DNA from: Prolixibacteraceae bacterium
GTDB lineage: Bacteria > Bacteroidota > Bacteroidia > Bacteroidales > Prolixibacteraceae
Direction of reading: 5' to 3'
Assembly: GCA_027858145.1 (NCBI GenBank)
Contig: JAQIDF010000215.1
Coordinates: 1-23,772, forward strand
DNA: 23,772 nucleotides
The notes beneath the pieces are model-generated. The model did no database searches. It had not been told where the DNA came from and saw only the letters and a list, made by a program, of their open reading frames with translations. A program made the translations under genes and the position numbers. Shown here piece by piece: positions 21,065 to 23,772 of the stretch. Within the stretch, counting starts at the first letter, position 1. Every line of letters starts with the position of its first letter.

Positions 21065-22041
21065 TCATAGAAGGGAAAGAGTACTTTGGCTTTACAATTG
21101 ATAATTTATCATTGCCTTACAATACTATTGCTTCATCATTTAGCTTTTCAGGGCTTGATGATTACTCCCCTATACCGCTTCAATATCCGGAAGTAAAGAT
21201 TTACAATGATGATGATTTGATATTGACAGGATATATTGTTAATCAAAAGTATGCAGCATCAGAAAGACCTCATTTAATAAGCGTTTCGGGATATTCAAAA
21301 TCAGGTATTCTTGAAGATTGCACAATACCATTATCTGCAATGCCTATGGAATGTGATAACATGTCTTTAAGAGAGATATGTAATAAACTACTACCTTTGT
21401 ATAATATTAAATTTACGATGGAAAAAGTTGTTTTACCATTAATGAATAAGAAATTTGAAAAGGTAAACTTTGATTACGACAAGTCAATAAAAACAATAAT
21501 TGTAAATCTTGCAAAAGAGCGAGGTGTGTACGTAAATCATTTGACGGACGGTTATGTTCATTTTACAGATTCAAGTTCAGATAATCTTGAAGTGGTTGAG
21601 CATTTTGAAGATTATGGCGTAAAATCAATGAGCCTTAATGTAAACGGACAATCAATGCACAGGTATATAACCGTTGTTGCACCTGCTGATGAAGAAGGTG
21701 TTGTAAACGGAGAACACACGATTGAAAATCCGTATATTAATGTAGAAAAGCACATTATAAAAAAACTTGATGATGGAAGCTCAATGGACGTAAAAGAGTA
21801 TGCAAGGTTTTCGCTTGGATTAGAGTTGCGTTCTATTTATTTAAAAATAAATACAACAAAGTTTGTTAAATCAGGACAAATTATTTCTGTAAAATCTGAT
21901 AAGCTAAAGATACCAAAAGACACTATATTCTTTATAGAGCGTACATATGCTAAAACAGATCCGGCTGGGGATTATTACGAACTAAGTTGCGTGCTAAAAG
22001 ATTGTTATAGTAAGAAACCTGTAAAAAACGTATTTATATGA
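21052..22041 (+). CDS. Baseplate hub protein, Mu gpP/gp44-like
   Basis: A 329-residue hub protein at the axis of the baseplate, continuing the tail tube and holding the spike. LILTGYIVNQKYAASERPH and SVSGYSKSGILEDCTIPLSA are strongly characteristic of gp44-type hubs, which resemble T4 gp27. The middle ENPYINVEKHIIKKLDDGSS and the C-terminal KIPKDTIFFIERTYAKTDP (hub-to-spike contact) also fit. It overlaps the gpN-like gene by 13 bases and the spike gene by 4 (ATGA), so the set gpN-hub-spike is made as a coupled unit. Length is close to Mu gp44 (379). Confidence 0.85.
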   Translation: MVRLIIEGKEYFGFTIDNLSLPYNTIASSFSFSGLDDYSPIPLQYPEVKIYNDDDLILTGYIVNQKYAASERPHLISVSGYSKSGILEDCTIPLSAMPMECDNMSLREICNKLLPLYNIKFTMEKVVLPLMNKKFEKVNFDYDKSIKTIIVNLAKERGVYVNHLTDGYVHFTDSSSDNLEVVEHFEDYGVKSMSLNVNGQSMHRYITVVAPADEEGVVNGEHTIENPYINVEKHIIKKLDDGSSMDVKEYARFSLGLELRSIYLKINTTKFVKSGQIISVKSDKLKIPKDTIFFIERTYAKTDPAGDYYELSCVLKDCYSKKPVKNVFI

Positions 22042-22562
22042 TAATTTTTGGTAAAGTAAAAGAGATTGCGAATAATTTTATTAAGGCTTTAATATATGGC
22101 AAGAGTGATGTTAGAACCGCACCTCAATCGTTACCATTTGGTATAGACTCAAAGCCAGTAAAAGACAAGATTGCTGTTTATTGTCAAATGGAAAACAGGT
22201 CAAAATCAGTTATGCTTGGTTTTTTGTCAAAATCTGACAAGACAAATCCCGGAGAAATGCGTATTTACGCAACAGACCAAAGTGGTAATGAGGTTTTTGC
22301 AATAATGATGGATAATGATGGTAATGTAACGTTTGATGGAGCAGGTGTTGGAACAGACAACTTGGTTGCCTATAGCAAATTAAACACAGGATTGTCAAAT
22401 CAAGATACGTTAATAAATACAGAGCTCACAGGGATAGCGGCATCATTAACGGCTATAAATTCGTATCTTACTGGATTAGGAGTTGCAACTTCCCCATACG
22501 TCAAAGGCACGGTATCAACAAACATATCATCTTCTAAAATTGATAAAATAAAAACGAGCTAA
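22038..22562 (+). CDS. Baseplate spike protein, Mu gp45-like
   Basis: A 174-residue spike, trimeric in relatives, that pierces the outer membrane on contraction. PGEMRIYATDQSGNEVFAIM then DNDGNVTFDGAG are typical of gp45-type proteins: an OB-fold base followed by a beta-helix. The C-terminus (NINSYL-like AINSYLTGLGVATSPYVKGT) is the kind of low-complexity end seen in relatives. P2 gpV- and Mu gp45-type spikes often have an HxH iron site at their tip; this protein contains no histidine, so its tip must differ. The start overlaps the hub stop by 4 bases. A promoter candidate for the fibre gene follows. Confidence 0.75.
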   Translation: MIIFGKVKEIANNFIKALIYGKSDVRTAPQSLPFGIDSKPVKDKIAVYCQMENRSKSVMLGFLSKSDKTNPGEMRIYATDQSGNEVFAIMMDNDGNVTFDGAGVGTDNLVAYSKLNTGLSNQDTLINTELTGIAASLTAINSYLTGLGVATSPYVKGTVSTNISSSKIDKIKTS

Positions 22563-22566
22563 AATA

Positions 22567-22596
22567 TTGATAAACAAAATTATTTTAATACATTTA
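22567..22596 (+). promoter_or_regulatory. Promoter candidate for the tail fibre gene
   Basis: TTG (22567-22569), a 19-base spacer and TACATTTA (22589-22596; seven of eight -7 positions fit TAnnTTTG). The fibre ATG begins 6 bases after the -7 box, the same arrangement as at 6894-6908, so the transcript would have little or no leader. Confidence 0.4.
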
Positions 22597-22602
22597 TATA
22601 TT

Positions 22603-23772
22603 ATGGCAAACAGATATTTACTTCCGGAACAGATAGAACATGAGGACACAACCTATCCTCTTTTTGACGATACAGTTCAGAAAGGCGGTTATCGTGTTTG
22701 TGCAAGTCAAGAGGTTAGAAACAATATAACATTACGCAAAAGAGCTATTGGAACACTTGTAAATATTGGTGGTGTTGTTAGAGAATATAAAGGCACTGAT
22801 ATTACAAATGCTAATTGGATTAATCAAAGCAATTGGCAGTTGATAGGAACATTATCAAGACAATTAGTTGATTCTACTTCTCAGGTTGGTGCTATCTTAA
22901 CATCAGGAGCATTTTTAAATGATTTGAACACAAACACTTTGTATCAAATTACAAGTGATACAGTACCAACAGACACAATTGATAGCTTAAAATCAGCAGG
23001 CAATATTGTTGTTGTAAATGGAAATTTGCCTGAAATCACAATAGGAACATCAACAATCCGATACAACACCGCCCAACAAGTCTTAGAAATAGTGTATCCT
23101 AACGGTCAAACCGAACAAATAGGAAGAGAAGGAACTACATTAGTCTATTCAGAAGATGCAATCTTAGATGGTGTGCCATTTTACGTAACTGGTGCAATTC
23201 AGTACGACACAGGAGACGGATTAATTAATATTGTAAAGGTTGCTCCGGCTTCAAACGTAAACGTAGCGAAGTCTCATGTAGCAGGTTGGACAACAATGGA
23301 CATAGGAACTGCGAGTATAGGCGTAGGCACATGGAAAGGCGACCTACATAATCAAGACACATCCGGAACGGTAATAGGACGTACGGTTTATTTAGGTAGT
23401 AACGGTTGGACAGACGTACCCCCTTCAAGCCCCGATCTTATAGTTGAGATAGGACACATTATTAAGGTAGGTACAACAGACGGTATAATCCAAGTCCATC
23501 CACCTCATTTTTCTAATTCTTCACACACCGATTTAATCAATCAAAATGAAGACCCGAATTTTCAGCATTTACCGTCTGACCAAGTTGCAAAATTAGGTAA
23601 TATTGCAAGTAATGCTGAGGTTAATGTTAACGCAGATTGGAGTTCAATTACAGGAGATTCAGAAATATTAAATAAACCAACAGATCTTACTAACCTAGCA
23701 ACACATAATGTTACAGAATTAAGTGATATAACAAGTGCGGGTTCAGGATCTATTATTACAACCGTTGAAAGA
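22603..23772 (+). CDS. Tail fibre protein (partial, runs off the right edge)
   Basis: An open frame from ATG 22603 through the last base (390 codons seen, no stop). The N-terminal 80 residues (MANRYLLPEQIEHEDTTYP, then IGTLVNIGGVVREYKGTDI and WINQSNWQLIG) are typical of phage structural proteins that attach to the baseplate. The middle is beta-rich (STIRYNTAQQVLEIVYPNGQ). Residues of about 250-300 (TVIGRTVYLGSNGW, then LIVEIGHIIKVGTTDGIIQV) resemble modules in fibres of unrelated phages. Residues of about 343-358 (NADWSSITGDSEILNKP) are the common fibre/collar repeat. Codon use in 23035-23530 differs from the rest, suggesting a swapped module. It probably binds the host receptor. Confidence 0.75.
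   Translation, partial: MANRYLLPEQIEHEDTTYPLFDDTVQKGGYRVCASQEVRNNITLRKRAIGTLVNIGGVVREYKGTDITNANWINQSNWQLIGTLSRQLVDSTSQVGAILTSGAFLNDLNTNTLYQITSDTVPTDTIDSLKSAGNIVVVNGNLPEITIGTSTIRYNTAQQVLEIVYPNGQTEQIGREGTTLVYSEDAILDGVPFYVTGAIQYDTGDGLINIVKVAPASNVNVAKSHVAGWTTMDIGTASIGVGTWKGDLHNQDTSGTVIGRTVYLGSNGWTDVPPSSPDLIVEIGHIIKVGTTDGIIQVHPPHFSNSSHTDLINQNEDPNFQHLPSDQVAKLGNIASNAEVNVNADWSSITGDSEILNKPTDLTNLATHNVTELSDITSAGSGSIITTVER

Overview
The window is the packaging and virion-morphogenesis region of a tailed, contractile-tail (myovirus-type) phage or prophage. It is AT-rich and almost wholly coding on the + strand from 2066 to the right edge. The host is most likely a member of Bacteroidota. Intergenic promoters fit the Bacteroidota pattern (TTG or TTTG, about 19-21 bases, then TAnnTTTG) rather than TTGACA/TATAAT, and most genes have no Shine-Dalgarno sequence. 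No species can be named from the sequence.

Left arm (1-1120): three small leftward genes, and a start-codon context at base 3 for a fourth that leaves the window. One encodes a small secreted protein. Two of them are served by near-identical copies of a promoter/operator block. Between the first two leftward genes lies a tRNA 3'-end-like fragment that may be an attachment-site core.

Central non-coding region (about 1120-2065): no convincing large gene. It holds a dense set of inverted and direct repeats built on the 10-mer TTGTTGCCGC, a (TA)n hairpin and a long alternating pyrimidine-purine tract. It lies directly upstream of the terminase genes, so it is a candidate cos/pac, origin or control region.

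Right arm (2066-23772): lambda-like packaging and head genes come first: small terminase, gpA-type large terminase, gpW-like connector, portal, ClpP-like protease with a scaffold-like tail, gpD-like decoration protein and major capsid protein. After an attenuator-like hairpin come a secreted protein of unknown role and head-tail joining genes. Next is a Mu-like contractile tail: terminator, sheath, tube, frameshifted tail chaperones and tape measure. The baseplate follows: gp46-like, baseplate J-like, a gp48-like protein carrying an NHL beta-propeller, a fibre-like protein, a basic GPZ-like protein, gpN-like, gpP-like hub and gp45-like spike. A tail-fibre gene runs off the right edge. No lysis, integrase, replication or repressor gene is visible.

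The most notable points are: a U UUU UUA slippery heptamer directly before the chaperone stop codon with a hairpin behind it; the NHL propeller fused to a baseplate protein; the repeat-rich region in front of the terminase; promoters whose -7 boxes end only 5-6 bases before start codons; and strong Shine-Dalgarno sites on a few genes, including both capsid-shell genes.
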